A stretch of DNA of 64,000 bases from positions 558,001-622,000 of the forward strand of contig JAKSGN010000002.1 in assembly GCA_024180945.1 (NCBI GenBank), read 5' to 3'. Both the position numbers and the translations under genes were made by a program. Shown piece after piece: positions 45,408 to 57,910 of this stretch. Positions within the stretch are counted from its first letter, which is position 1; each line of letters begins with the position of its first letter. Source of the DNA: Macrophomina tecta (taxonomy: Eukaryota > Ascomycota > Dothideomycetes > Botryosphaeriales > Botryosphaeriaceae). The notes beneath the pieces were generated by a model. That model was not told the origin of the DNA and did no database searches. It saw only the letters and a list, made by a program, of their open reading frames with translations.

Positions 45408-46049
45408 GGATGGACGGATGCCTATCGGGACTAGAGATGCTGATCGCAGAAGTTTGTTCAATTTTTTTCACCTTCGCTATTGTTTCGTCTCATGGCTGGA
45501 TTTGGAGTTTGCGTTGGTGGCGTAAAGGTAAATCTCCCTTAGCGTAGAGCTACTGGATGCCGTTACGATTACGATGCTATGGTTGGGTTGGGATTCGAAT
45601 TTGCCTAACTTCCATGGCATAGTGGAGATTGCGAGCAAGGACGATATGATTAAGACTAGCAACTCATTAGATATTGAAGTAATACACGCCGGTAACTATG
45701 GGAAGCTGTTCTAGAGTGCTAACACAAGCATCATTCGAGCAAACCTGATACGAACAGACTCCCCAGGTTTTCACTGGACCCACATCATGAATAACAGATA
45801 ACGGCTCAAATAGTAGCAAAAGGACATGCGTGGTATCAAACTACACAAAGACCAGCGGCTGATGAAACGAATCGAAATATTTATCCAAAATCAACCTTTT
45901 TCCGGTCCTCAGAATTATGAAGTATGTCGCCGTTCTCAAAAAAGCAGTGAACGCCAAACCAGAGATTCGTGTCAATCTCAACTTCGTGACGCTCGGGGAG
46001 GCCAATTGCGATAATAAAAGTATAGGACACAGGAGAGACAAAAAAGCTC
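45408..46049. other. Convergent intergenic region
   Basis: About 640 bases between the DUF3433 remnant and the end of ECM14. Only frames of 60 to 80 codons are present. It should contain the ECM14 terminator. Confidence 0.4.
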
Positions 46050-47844
46050 TCAACGTCTCCTTCGGCGCCTTAGTTCCCACTCAGTGTGGTCTTCATTGTT
46101 AGGATCTCCGACAAACTGCAATCGGGTTTCCTCCTCTTCTTGCTCAACTAGCTCGGTTGAGGGTTTGACCATAGTTGGCTTGTCTGTAGCGTCCCTTTCG
46201 CCCTCTTCGGCGGTAAGACCAATATCGCCTAGCATGTAATGGCCCAGGTAGAAGACAGCATCCAGAACTTCTTTACCTGTAGGGACAATGTTCTGCTTAG
46301 GCAGAAGGAAGCCGTAGCTGCCGGTGTCGCGGAGCTTGATTTGGTACGAATACTTGATGCCGAGTGCGTTGTAGAACCAGTCGAGTGCGCTTCCACCGCC
46401 GCTCTCAATGCGCGGAAGATAGTTCTTTTGATCCTTGTTCTTCCCTGTATATGCAACATTACCCTCACATGCCGAAGTCGCCTTGTACAAGTGACCGTTC
46501 TTGGAGACACGAATAGCCTTAGCAAGACCAAGTGCTACTTCCTCCAAGTCTTCGAGCGTGGGCGGAGAAGCAGCGCAAGAGTAGGAGTACGGGTACATGA
46601 CCTGCTGTGAGTAGGAGTGGAGATCGATGAACGCGACAAAGTCAACGTTGTTCTGCTCCGTCTCGTTCTTGGCCCAGTCCGCAAACCGCTTAGCTTCAAC
46701 GCCCTCAAATGGCGCATCTCCTGCATAGCTCTCGGAGCACGGGTTGGCGTGTGTAGATTCACCATCCCAGTGGAAATCATACGAGCGGTCTAGGTCAATG
46801 CCGCGGCAGAAACGGAGGGAGGTCATCTGACGGTTTTTGCGCCAAAGCCGGTCCGTCTCCCAGGTGTAGACGTAGCCATCAGGGTTCAACGTAGGAACAA
46901 ACACCCAGTCGAAGGCTTCCAGCAGGGCAGTAGTCGTGGCTGACTTACCGTAAGAGGTGATCAGCGAGTATGCGAGATAGTTCACAGTGCTGACGCTGAT
47001 CCATTCGCGCGCATGGGTACCACCGGTAATGAGGATAGTCTTGCGCGGGCCGCTATCCTGGTCATTGTTTGTTGGATGGACGCCTACACGCAGGGCGGGA
47101 ATATCTCGGCCCTCGTACGAGATTCCGATGTTGATCAATCGAGTATGTGTTGTGAAGAGCGATTCCATGAGGCGCAGCCACGGCATGATGACGGAAAGCG
47201 GTTGGTAATCGCGGAAGAAGAGATTGGTCTGCGCATTCTGAGAGGGGCGGACTGAGTGCGAGAAAGGCTCGCGGGAGAGAGTAGAGTCCGGATCGGTGGC
47301 GGGATATGAATCAAATATGGCTTGGGCGAGGCCGTGGTCGCGCATCAGCGGCACATGGGCATCTTGGAGCGAAGCAGGCAGCAGTCCGAGCAACGACGGT
47401 ACCTGTCAAGCTTGTGAGCACGGCGACGGCCGAGGGCCAAATGACAGCACTCACCACATCCTTGGCCAGCCGGATGTCCACCCAGTTCTCATTGAAGTCC
47501 CAGACGTCAAGAAAGAGGGTGTTGGCGGCTTCTGCTAGCTTCGCGGCCTCGTGCTCGGTGCTCACATTGAAGCGCAGCACAATGTCCTCGCCATAGCGGG
47601 CTAGCAGCGTGCCCGGCGGCGACGAGCGGCCGCCTCTCGCAGTGGAGTCGTGCGGAGCGGCACCGGGGGAGGCCGCGGCACCGGGCGGAGCCCAGAGAGC
47701 CGTCAGGATGCGGTCGGACAGCTTACGCCATGAGGGTCGCGTGTCGGGCTGCTCGAAGGTTGAGAGATCGAAATCGAAGCGGGAAGGGCCGGCGTGGGCA
47801 AGCGCCGCCGCGCACAGAAACAGCGAAACAACGCGGGCGCGCAT
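46050..47844 (-). CDS. ECM14: Ecm14-type metallocarboxypeptidase-like protein (probable pseudoenzyme)
   Basis: Two exons, 47455-47844 and 46050-47402, give 580 residues. The N-terminus is a signal peptide ([18 protein letters not shown]), followed by a pro-region and a carboxypeptidase A (M14) fold. Zinc ligands are kept: THAREWIS (His and Glu) and DLHSYSQQ (His). Substrate-pocket marks are also present: [19 protein letters not shown] and [11 protein letters not shown]. The catalytic Glu that precedes LRD in active enzymes is Lys here (residue about 486, IKLRDTG), which is the known mark of Ecm14 pseudoenzymes. The protein is likely secreted or vacuolar and linked to cell-wall integrity in yeast by phenotype. 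It ends in a run of Arg residues. The gene faces the Sec7 factor gene across an 0.8 kb divergent promoter. Confidence 0.9.
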
Positions 47845-48273
47845 CGCGGGCGCCGGAGGGTGCGGGCAAGGGCAGCGTCGGTGGATGCGAGCGGGCGGGC
47901 GAGCGGGCGAGCGCGTGCAGAGCTGCAGCGCAGCGGCGTGTACGTAAGTATGAGGTCTCAGACGTCGGGTCTGGCAGGCGGCGGGCCGCGACGGCTGGGA
48001 CGGCGACGGCAGGAAGGGCTTGGCCTGGCCCAGACTGGAGCTGGAGTTGGAGCTGGTTCTGGAGCAGTTTTGCTGTGGAGACGCGTGTGGCTCGAAACAG
48101 GCCGCCTTTTCCAATCGTCCGGCGCCAAGGCCGGCGCCTGAAGCCAGAAGCCTGAAGCGCAGCCTGCGCGCTCCGCTGCAGCCACTGCCCTGCCCTGCCC
48201 TCGAGCCCGCCAGCAGGGCCCGGCGCCGGCTGCGCTGCAAGCTCACACGGCGCCCAACACGCCGCCGTGTCGC

Positions 48274-48310
<37 letters not shown>

Positions 48311-48662
48311 CTGCGACACCATTCTCTCCGCCCGCACCGCGCCTCTCCGCTCCGCACGCCCCCAACACCACCCACGCCGACCCCGTTCGTTATTGCCGCG
48401 GCAGTGCCGGCCCGGTCCCATCGTCTGGCCCCTGGAGCGCAGGCCGCGTTGCATCCGTTGCATCACCGACTCAGCGCTCTGCCAGCCCTACGGGGCCCAC
48501 CGGCCAAAGCAGCGCAATCCCACGAGGTCCCCTGGTTTCCTGCCTGCGATCCCCACGGCCCCTACTCCAACCAGCGTCTCCAACCTCCAGTCCCCAATGC
48601 GCCCAGAACCGTCGCCAATGCCGACTTGACCGCCCGCGCCCACGCCCGCCCAGCCCAGAGCC
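47845..48662. promoter_or_regulatory. GC-rich divergent promoter of ECM14 and the Sec7-PH gene
   Basis: About 820 bases separate two outward-facing starts. The stretch is very GC-rich and contains eleven CTG units (48275-48307). Long overlapping open frames on both strands here are a product of the base composition; none has a domain. Confidence 0.5.
48275..48307. repeat. CTG trinucleotide microsatellite, 11 units
   Basis: Eleven tandem CTG units lie 355 to 388 bases before the Sec7-PH gene start and about 430 bases from the ECM14 start. It is outside both predicted coding regions. Confidence 0.9.
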
Positions 48663-51600
48663 ATGCCGCTGCGAGGCTTACGCCCGGGGAGGAGCGACAA
48701 GGACCTCAAGCGCCGCAGCACCCTCGACCCTTCCAGCATTCTCAGGCGCGGCGAGCAGGCTTCGCGCGTCCACTCCGCCGAAGATCTCGCTCCCCATCGC
48801 GGCATCCAGTCGAGCGATGGCACGCGCCCGCCCCAGCTTGATCCGCGAGCTTCCTGGGCCGGCGAGCCGCCCCCGTCGCCGCCAGTCCAAGAGCATAATG
48901 CGCAGACGCGCCGCTTCAGTATGTTGAGGTTTCGTCATGCCTCGGACCCGCAGTTGTCCCAGAAGGCCAAAGAGCATTCCCAGATGGCCGCCCAACGTGA
49001 TGCTCCTCCGGTGCCCGCCATGCCCGCAGGTAATTTTGGAGCGCCAGGGCGAACACGCACACGTAAGGTCAAGCAGGCTAACCCGCGCACCCTCGCAGCC
49101 CCAGCCATCATCACCACCGCGCCCACCATGGAGCCGCCCGCAAATCCGCCGCCGCCCAAGAAGAAAGCAAAGTTCCCAACCTTCCGCCGCCGCCTGTCCT
49201 TCGAGCCCAACGTCGATTCTTCCCCACGGAAATCTTCGGAGCATAAACGCAGCGGAGAGCATGCGCGGCCGAGTTTGGGGGGACTGGCAGAGGCCAGACC
49301 CAGTCAGGAGGATCCGGCGCGACTGTCCGTGTCCCGAGCGCGCGAGGCTGCTCCCGAAAATGGCCACTCAAATGCCGGTTCGCAAGCTGCGCTTGGGGGA
49401 AGGTCGTCGGACTCTTCACGGTCTGATGGGAGTTCCAACGACCATGTGCATTTTGCGACGAGCAAGCGGCCTTTGCTGACCTCGCATTCCACCATCTTCA
49501 GGTTGCCCAGGAGAAATAAGGAGTCAAACCGCAAATCCCTATTCCCTTTGCCTGTCAAGATACCCGCCCCGCCAGAGTTCCCAGACACGGCTCCTGCTAC
49601 TCCTCGCGCATCTACCAGTGGCGTTAGCGTCAATTCTCCACGCCAATCCCCCGACGGAACCTACAGTCCTCCATTGACCGCCGTCCATCGATCAAATACC
49701 GATGGCAGCAGCCATCCGTCACAACCATCTTCACATTCCGCGCTCGCATCCGCCGTCAACGTCTCTTCCGCCGCAAATCCCAGTTTGTTGCGAAATGACT
49801 CGACAACATCCGCCCGCTCGACAACGTCCTCTCCATCTTTGGCTCCTCCAGCGCGAATAGGCAACCGCGGCCGATCTTCCACCATGGGTTCGACGGGAGG
49901 TAAGTCTGACGATGATCCGCCTCCCACGCCACCTTCGGGGCAAGATGGCCGTCTTTCCACCTCCACCACTGGAAGAGCAAGCTTTAGCAACCTGTTCCAC
50001 CTTGGAAATCGTTTTAGACAAAATACGGAACCGAACTCACCACGCCGTGGTTCTCCAGGTATAGCATCCGGACGAGGATCGAATTCGGCATCGTTGAATA
50101 TAAGTAGAGAAGCTCTGGTGATACCTAAGCGGGAGGAGGGCGAGACCCCTGGAAGATACCTCGAACGCCTCGAAGAGAACATCGACCGGAGTTTGATTGC
50201 GAGCGTGGTGGCCAAGCATGGGGACGAGTTTTCATTAGCAGTGCTACGAAGCTACATGCGGAGGTTTATGTTCTTCGGGGATCCCATCGACATGGCCCTT
50301 AGGAAGCTGCTGATGGAAGTAGAGTTGCCAAAGGAGACCCAGCAAATTGACAGAGTTCTTCAAGGATTCGCCGATCGCTACCACGAGTGCAATCCTGGGA
50401 TCTTTGTCTCGCCCGGTAAGGATGCTCCTCTTGCTTGTGTCCGTTGCTGCCCCTTACCACATGACTAATTCGTTGCAGAGGAGGCCTATTTCATTTCATT
50501 TTCCATTGTGCTTCTGAATTCGGACTTCTTCAACCCCAGCAACAAGCGCAAAATGCAAAAGCCTGACTACATCAAGAACTGTAATGGTTCAAATGCTTCC
50601 GAGGTGAACGAGGACGTCTTGGCCACAATTTATGACAACATTGTCTACACGCAGTTCATCCACATTGATGACGAGGTCGATCTCCGGAGTCTGGCCACGA
50701 AACGGAACAAGAAGACAAAAATCATCAAGAACGCTGTACAAGATCCGGTAAAGAAGGCGCAGAAGGAACCGGTGGACCCGTACACGATCATCTTCGAAAA
50801 CAAGCTGGACATTCTAAGACCTCCAATCAAAGATGTCATGCAGTTTGAGGATCCATACAGCTACAAGGGTACAGCGCAAAGTATCGACCTGAAAGCACTA
50901 CACAGGACATTCGCGAAGTATGGCGTCATCCAAATCGTGTCTGCTCGTTCCCGGCCGGAAGCTTTCATGTCACCGACAACGATTGAGAACCCGGATGGTG
51001 CCCAAGCCGGTGTTGTTGAGATGCCGGTCACAAAGGTTGGGGTCCTATGGCGCAAAGACTCAAAGAAAAAAGCAGCAAGGTCACCGTGGCAGGAATGGGG
51101 AGCAGTTCTTACACGCTCAAGTCTATCTTTCTTCAAAAATGCCAGTTGGGCCAAGAGCTTGATGCACCAGCATGATACCCACGAAAGAGCTGGGGGCTCC
51201 GGCAATCCCGTTGTTTTCCGACCACCGGTTGAGGAGTTCAAACCCGACTATGCAATTCCCATGGATCAGTGTGTGGCGGCTTTGGATTCAAGCTACAAGA
51301 AGCACAAGTATGCTTTCGTCATATTTGCCAAGGGGGGAGCGGAAGAGGTCTTTTTGGCTGATGATGAGGCGGACATGAATGATTGGTTGGCAAAGATAAA
51401 CTATACCGCAACTTTCGAGACCGCTGGAATCAGGCCCAGGGGGTTGATCGGTGGGAACTATGACGGCCAGCGGAATCGTGCTCTCAGGCGTTTAGAATCT
51501 TCGCAGTCGACGAAGTCTATCTCAACTCCAACCGGCGATGTCACGGTCACAAGCGGGAAGATCGACAATCAACTTGCGCAGCAGATTGCCGCGGCACGCC

Positions 51601-53099
51601 GGGAAAATATTCAACGAAAAGTCGAGGAGGCTGAAGACAGACTGGGCGCTGCAGTAAAACAGCTGGATAGCCGGTTGAGGGATGCTCGGCATTTACAGGT
51701 CATGGCTCCGATTCAACCGAGAACCAGAGATCACGTCATGCATGCGGCAGGTCGGATGGCGGCGAAATTGAAGTGGATACGCATCGAAATTGTCCGCATG
51801 AAAGCCCATCGCGACATCCTCATCATGGACGTGGACGAGGAGAAAAAGGCAGCCGAGGATGCGGCCAAACCACGCTTCAAGGAGATCGAAACCATCCCGC
51901 CTGTTCCCGCTCTCCCATCCACTGCCTCATCCCCGTCCACTGTACAAGGCCCGAAATCATCGAGACTTAGTGGATTGGTCAGGTTGGGATCGAAAGCAAG
52001 TGGTTCGACAACACGGCCACGTTCACCTCGTTCGCCTTCTATGAGCGGTAGACCGGACACAGCTGATTCAGATGTCAATGATGAGGACGTGTTTACAACG
52101 CCTCCGGAGACGACTTTGCCCAGTCCGGGTGCTCCACCCTCGGGCTGGGAGATACCCCCGATGGATTTTGGGCCTTCGAACCGGGATTCTTGGGCTGGCT
52201 CCACGAACTCGAGTCACCCAGATGGCCTCGGTCATCGCCCATCGGTGTCTACAGCTGGTGGTAAGACTGAGTCCGTCGCTGAATCGGATGCGAGCTCCAG
52301 ACACCGTAGGCCAAGCGTGGCAGACGCTGACCGCAATCCGAGCGAGATAGCCATGAATTTGGACGGCCGTCCATCGACGCCTCCTGCTGATGGCGCTGAG
52401 CGACCTCCAGCTGGTAGTCCGGAGTCTCGCAGCAAGGTCAGACGAAGCTTGCATCGTACTCTTCGCGACACTCACAGCGGAAGCGGCCATCGGCGCAGCG
52501 GAAAGGGCAAAGATTCCAGCTCCAGCATCATGTCAGACGAACTCAGCGGCCCATCAAGCCCAGAGGTGCTTCCACGCACCCATCAAAGCTTCACTGTCCA
52601 CGGGAAAAAGGCCTCCGTGGTAACATTTGGGGCGGAATGGCAGAATCTTTCGGCTGAGGAGCGCCTCAAGCTGCGTAAGCAGACCAATGACGATGGCAGT
52701 AGGTTGACACAACAAGGCTCCGGTGACGACGATGCCACTATCCGCGGCAGGGATCGTGCCGCTTCGACTACCTCAGAGAGTGCTCGTACAATTCGGAATA
52801 TGATGGAAGAAGCCGGTCCCACCTTGGAGGAAAAAGAGAAGGGCCTTGGGCTGAAGTCGCTGGCGAAAGATGTTTCATGGAAGACTGGGCGTCTGAGCGA
52901 GGAGATGGCGGACTCGGGACTTGCTTCTGAGCCTGAGGATCTCTCACCAACTACAACGAGGGAACTTCCGGCCCAAGCCGAACAAATGGAGGATGTGACT
53001 CCTGCAGAGAAGATGGTGAAGCAGGTTGGTGGTGAAAACGAGGAGAGCCGGGCAAGCGGCCTGCACAAAAATACCCGCCCGCAGACCGTGGAAGTCTAA
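48663..53099 (+). CDS. Sec7-domain Arf guanine nucleotide exchange factor with PH domain
   Basis: Two exons, 48663-50415 and 50479-53099, give 1457 residues. Sec7 proteins load GTP on Arf GTPases in vesicle traffic. The first 460 residues are disordered and Ser/Pro-rich (SLFPLPVKIPAPPEFP). The Sec7 domain spans roughly 465 to 690 and shows AVLRSYMRRFMFFGDPIDMALR, the glutamic-finger loop ELPKETQQIDRVL with the Glu present, GFADRYHECNPGIF across the intron, and YFISFSIVLLNSDFFNP. A PH domain follows (VGVLWRKDSKKK, WQEWGAVLTRSSLSFFKN, then FVIFAKGGAEEVFLADDEADMNDWL). A coiled coil (RRENIQRKVEEAEDRLGAAVKQL) and a long disordered tail complete it. This layout fits yeast Syt1 or Yel1 type factors of the plasma membrane; the exact orthologue is not settled. 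Confidence 0.92.
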
Positions 53100-56000
53100 A
53101 CTCCTCTCTTCTCTTTTCTTTTTTATTTTCTCCTTGGGAAGGCAGCCACATGACTTGTTCGGTTCTTCTATTACATAGATACCCAGAAACAAAACAAACC
53201 TCCTGTACTGCTACGGTAATTCAGGGGCCGTATTCCTCCTTTCAGCGCTCGGCCCGCTGCAACAACTCGATCAGAACTCTCAACCTTCGCTATACCTCAT
53301 CTCCTTACTTTTACCGGTCTTCACTCCAGGTTGACCTGCGGAACCGATTGTATCTCGCAGACGCCTATTTCTCCTTTGCATCTAGAGCGTCTTTTTACGG
53401 CTTTTCTTGCTTTTTGGTTCTTCATGTCTTTCAACGCTTTTTTCGGTGGGCGCCACGGTAGCATCAAATCCATTGATTGGCGTGCGGAGGGTCAAAGGCG
53501 GCGCACAGAGCACCAGGCAACTGTTTAATGGTGATATTTTCCATCTCCCTGGTCAAAAAGTTTCCCGAGATGTTTTCCCTTTTCTCCACCATACGTTCTC
53601 ATCGCCAAGCAGACTTTGGGAGACTTGGAACTGCATATGGTCTAATCAGGAGGCGCTACGCCTCTTTCACCCCGACTCCTTTTTTTTTCTTTTTTCTTTT
53701 TCTTTTTTCCTTGCTTTCAATCTATTCCCCCCCATTTAATGGCAGCGACGGAGCTTTGTAGGCGCCGGCATGTTCTTGTTTACTCACAATTCTCTTCCCC
53801 GCGAAAATGGTCACTGCCTTGCCCCAGTCAGCTCACTTCCATGCCCGCCCCCAATCCTGTCTTTTGTCCTCCACTGGCTTATCTGCCGGAGGACGAGGGA
53901 GGAAAGCACGGCAGATGATGTGATCGGGCATCAGCACAGCCTCGCAACGCTCATTCTTGCTTTTCTTTCATCATTTCCTTCAATCTGGTCTAGTAATTTG
54001 TCACGGCATCCCGCGCTTCTTCCCTTTGTTCATTTAGCAATGACGGGCATGTTGGCACTTTTGCTTTTCTTGCAGCCTATTTTGCTCCCATTCCTCATTT
54101 CATCATCGTTCCTTGATGCTTTGACAGGCAAGATGGAGAAGATACCTAGTTTTTTTCTTTTTTTTCTCTAAAAAAAAAAACCTTTTCTTTTTAAAGACGT
54201 CAGTCAAGTTGGGAAGTAGTAGCAGTTTCAGTGCGTGGTTGGGGCAAAGACAGAGGGATGGTCTAGGCAGAGCACCAGCTCCGTAGGTGTACAACGGAGA
54301 GAAAGCAATATAAATCCGGACGCTACTGTGTCTGCGTGCCAATTCCACGACGTCGTTTGTTCAATCGCCTGAGAATGTGTGTGATGATTAATACTAATCA
54401 CTCACAATGGGGAGTAGCCAAGCTATCCAGACATCATAGGCTACCCGGAACGGAGGTCTCCGATTGACAGGTTCGAGTATCAGTGTGGTCTACATCTCAA
54501 GAAACCATGGGACAAAGCGGCTCTTATATGCTCAAGGTGTGACTGGGGAGAATTGGAAGAACGCGCGTGCAGCGGCCATTGCTCGCAAGGGCTTGCTGCA
54601 GCTTCACCCAAGGTCCACATGACGCCGCTGCCGGGACACGTCTACATAGCGCTCGGCATCTGCATCTCTGCCGGCAGCTGCGCTACGGACGTATGGCAGG
54701 ATGCGGCTATGCGGACACATATGCGGCCAGCCACGATATCTAATCAAGATCTCTCCGATGGCTGCTCCAAGGTATGGCTTTCGTTGTGGAAGGGAATCCC
54801 AATCTCCGAGCCATTATCGTACGCCCTCGGGGCGAACCGGGGGTTCCCCGGACTGTTTGCGGTTTCTTCTTCCCGCTGCTTTCTGCGCTTCCATGCGGGG
54901 GAGATCCGGGGCCGAAGAAAATGCACGTGCGTCCTGCCTGTCAAGTGCCATCGGCCAAGGGCAAGGGCAACCAGCGTCAGATCCACTCCGTCGTGTGGTC
55001 GCGAGACAGTGAAGGAGGGCTGCGGTGCCGGGACACCGACCACAACGTCATTTTCACATGCTGCGCAGAGCAGCATCGCTCCCCCCCCCACCAAAAAACA
55101 AATAAAAAAAAAAAAAAAGGCTGAGGCAAGCGGCATGCTGCGGCGGGAACTAAGTCACCTTAAACGGGGCCCCTTGAAGCACGCGGACAAGAATCCGCAG
55201 ACTCCTGGATCGTTCGTCCTGATCACAAGGGGAGACGGACGTGTCAAAGAAAGTGCGAAACGGAGGAGAGGGGCGCTGTGCTGCTTGTTGGTGATGACGC
55301 TCCATCGGCGCGGCGGAAGATGCGCACTGCTTGACTCGGCAACGCGCGCTTTGCCGAACGCGGCCGGGCCTTGCTTGTACCTGGGCTGTCTCTTGCGCGC
55401 TGCTCTCTGTCTCTTCTTACTTCCGCTCGTCCAGCATGCCCGCCCGCCACGCGGGCCGCCTTCTGCACCATCCCCGCCGCTGCGCCGCGTCAATCGGTGC
55501 CTGAGGCAGTAGCAGCGAGCGCGGGCGATCTCTCATCCTGACGGCTGCCAAGGGTTGGCGGCGACGTGAGGTCTGTCAGAGAGCCGGTAAGCCGGTCGTG
55601 CCAGCTGCCAATGCCACAGTCGGCGTGTCGCCCTGCCGGGGCTTTGTGTGAGATGGCGCCCTGCGCCAGCCAGGTGACCAGGCGCTGGACAATAGCAATG
55701 GTGCCTGGGAGGGTGCTGTGTGGTAGGCTAGCCCTTGCGCTCGGTTTCGTTCGGTCCAGCCCGCCTGCGTCATGGGCCGAGGCTCTATGGAGGGGCAGTC
55801 CAGCTCTCAGCTTAGAGCAAGCCATGCCCGCACCGCCGCTAGGGATTGGAGCTCGGTCTAAGGGTAGGGACAGGGGCTGCTTCTGGGGGAGCAAGCTTTC
55901 GAGGGGAAGCCATTTTTGTGCGAAAGGCGCGCGCGCGGTTTTGGCTTGTGACTCTTCTTCAACTCTGTCCCTCTTCCCTTCCTCCTCCTCCTCTTACTGT

Positions 56001-56366
56001 TGTACTTCCTCCCTCCCTCTCTTTCTTGCATTCTCCATCCTCTCCGCTCCTCTGGCCCCATTGTCACCGAGACAGCTTGCTTGGGATCTGAGAAGCCGTG
56101 CCGAAGGCTCGGGATCGACCCTACCCTCGACGCGACAAAACCATATACCCGAGGAAGACGCTCCGCACCCGCGCAAATTGCCAGACCGCGCAAGTTCCCA
56201 GGATAGAAGGCTCATATATCCCTTCGCGACCCTCGACAGACTCGTTTACCTCTGCGCGCGCCCTTGCACAGCCAAGTGATTCCTCCTCCGTCCTGAGATT
56301 CCGTAGCTCCGCGCCCATAGAGAACCCCCACAACTTTCAGCCCCACGAGGAGACGGATACGCAATC
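53100..56366. other. 3.3 kb non-coding stretch upstream of the succinate-fumarate carrier
   Basis: No supportable gene. T-rich and CT-rich patches occur at 53100-53130, 53681-53720 and 54150-54190. Two long plus-strand frames (54553-55512 and 55566-56279) cross homopolymers and have no domain. A segment near 54410-54500 looks a little like a tRNA but does not fold. Length and base make-up suggest a long promoter or leader, or an unannotated non-coding RNA. Confidence 0.45.
55957..56053 (+). promoter_or_regulatory. Pyrimidine-rich tract upstream of the SFC1-type carrier gene
   Basis: A strongly C/T-rich strand (CTTCTTCAACTCTGTCCCTC and further CT runs) lies 310 to 410 bases before the ATG at 56367. 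Such tracts mark transcription start zones of well-expressed filamentous fungal genes. The role here is inferred. Confidence 0.4.
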
Positions 56367-56597
56367 ATGTCCGCGAAAAGCGTGTCCGGACCGGGCAACA
56401 AGAAACCCGCGTCCGCTGCAACGAACTTGATCGGTACGCCATATACTGCCATCTCTGTGCTGCTAGGATCCTAGGGCTGACCAGGTGCGATTCTTCGCAC
56501 GAGAATAGCCGGTGGAGGCGCAGGAATGATGGAGGCACTTGTTTGCCATCCTCTCGGTATGTGCTTCGTCCAAGTCTTCCGCGAGCTTGTTGTGGCG

Positions 56598-56633
<36 letters not shown>

Positions 56634-57910
56634 GACGTCAGAATGCGGGGAGCTAACGTCGGGTCGCAGACACAATCAAAGTCCGTATGCAGCTCTCGAG
56701 ACGAGCCAGGGCGCCCGGGGTACGTTGGCCCATGCCATGTAGCGTTTGGCGTCTTTCAATGGGCAGCCCAGTCCATAAAGCGCACAGAATCCAGATTTGC
56801 ATGTGACAGAAGGGGGAGCTGGCGAAGAAGCACCAAAACCACACGCGCATTTCACGCAGACACGCGTGGAAAAGGAGGGTGTTGCTTGCTCTCGCCAGAC
56901 GCTGCCTCCCTTCTCCAAGACGCCGAATCTGGGAAATCTCCACACCCCCTCAAAATGCTAACGTGCTTCTCACTCGCAGACAAAACCCCGCGGCTTCCTC
57001 ACCACCGGCGCCGAGATCGTGAAGCGCGAGACGCCGCTCGGTCTATACAAGGGCCTTGGAGCCGTGGTGACGGGCATCGTGCCCAAGATGGCCATCCGCT
57101 TCACGAGCTACGAGTGGTACAAGCAGCTGCTCGCGCGCAAGGACGGCACCGTCTCTGGGCAAGCAACATTTACAGGTACGTCCATAGCTCCCTTCTCCCC
57201 CGAACAACGCCGCGCGCTGACCCTACGCCCTTCTCGCAGCCGGCCTCGCCGCCGGCGTCACCGAAGCCGTCGCCGTCGTGACGCCCATGGAAGTCGTCAA
57301 GATCCGGCTGCAAGCGCAGCACCACAGCATGGCGGACCCGCTCGACATCCCCAAGTACCGCAACGCCGCGCACGCGCTGTACACGGTCGCCAAGGAAGAG
57401 GGCGTGTCGGCGCTGTATCGCGGCGTGTCGCTGACTGCGCTGCGCCAAGGGTCCAACCAGGCCGTCAACTTCACCGCGTACACCGAGTTACGCGCCGCGC
57501 TGCAGAAGTACCAGGGCGAGACGGACCTGCCCGGCTGGCAGACGGCGCTGATTGGGCTGGTGTCGGGCGCTATGGGCCCGCTGAGCAATGCACCGATCGA
57601 TACGATTAAGACGCGGTTGCAGAAGACGCCGGCCGAGGAGGGCGAGACGGCGATTGGCAGGATTATGAAGATTGCGAGGTGAGTGACGCAAATCCCGGCG
57701 CCGGGAGATTGGATGGAGAGCGGCTGCTTATTCTTGTGTTGTAGGGACATGTGGAAGCAAGAGGGCACGCGCAGCTTCTACAAGGGCATCACCCCTCGCA
57801 TCATGCGCGTCGCCCCCGGCCAAGCCGTCACCTTCACGGTCTACGAGTACCTCAAGGGCGTCCTGGAGAGAGGTCGCGAGATGATGCCCGGTGGGCGGTA
57901 TGAAGAGTAA
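56367..57910 (+). CDS. SFC1: Mitochondrial succinate-fumarate carrier (Sfc1/Acr1 type)
   Basis: Six exons, 56367-56433, 56509-56556, 56670-56719, 56980-57175, 57240-57678 and 57745-57910, give 321 residues, the usual size for a mitochondrial carrier. The family swaps cytosolic succinate for matrix fumarate and is needed for growth on acetate or ethanol through the glyoxylate cycle. All three carrier signatures are present: HPLDTIKVRMQ, TPMEVVKIRLQ and APIDTIKTRLQ. The subfamily is indicated by AGGGAGMMEALVCHPL, FTSYEWYKQLLA, QGSNQAVNFTAYTEL and ITPRIMRVAPGQAVTFTVYE, as recalled for Acr1/Sfc1. Exons 1 to 3 are tiny, so gene finders could miss the start; they were placed by phase and motif continuity. 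A GA repeat lies in intron 2. Confidence 0.93.
56601..56629 (+). repeat. AG dinucleotide microsatellite in intron 2 of the carrier gene
   Basis: About fourteen AG units lie between the donor of intron 2 (56557) and its acceptor (56669). The tract is purine-rich on the coding strand and should not be translated. Confidence 0.85.

Noticed and set aside
47311..48375. 354-codon minus-strand frame over the ECM14 start
   Set aside because: The ECM14 reading starts at a clear signal peptide at 47844; the upstream part is promoter with a CTG repeat read as poly-Ser.
48020..48841. 273-codon plus-strand frame over the Sec7-PH start
   Set aside because: Wrong frame relative to the Sec7 protein and reads the CTG repeat as poly-Leu.
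54410..54500. tRNA-like segment with an A-box-like TAGCCAAGC and a B-box-like GGTTCGAG
   Set aside because: The T-arm does not pair around the B-box and the ends do not form an acceptor stem. At best it is a decayed tRNA.
54553..55512. 319-codon open frame upstream of the carrier gene
   Set aside because: It starts with TTG, crosses an A-rich homopolymer as poly-Lys, and has no domain or consistent composition.
55566..56279. 237-codon open frame before the carrier gene
   Set aside because: It reads through the pyrimidine-rich promoter tract as a Ser/Leu-rich run and starts without ATG support.
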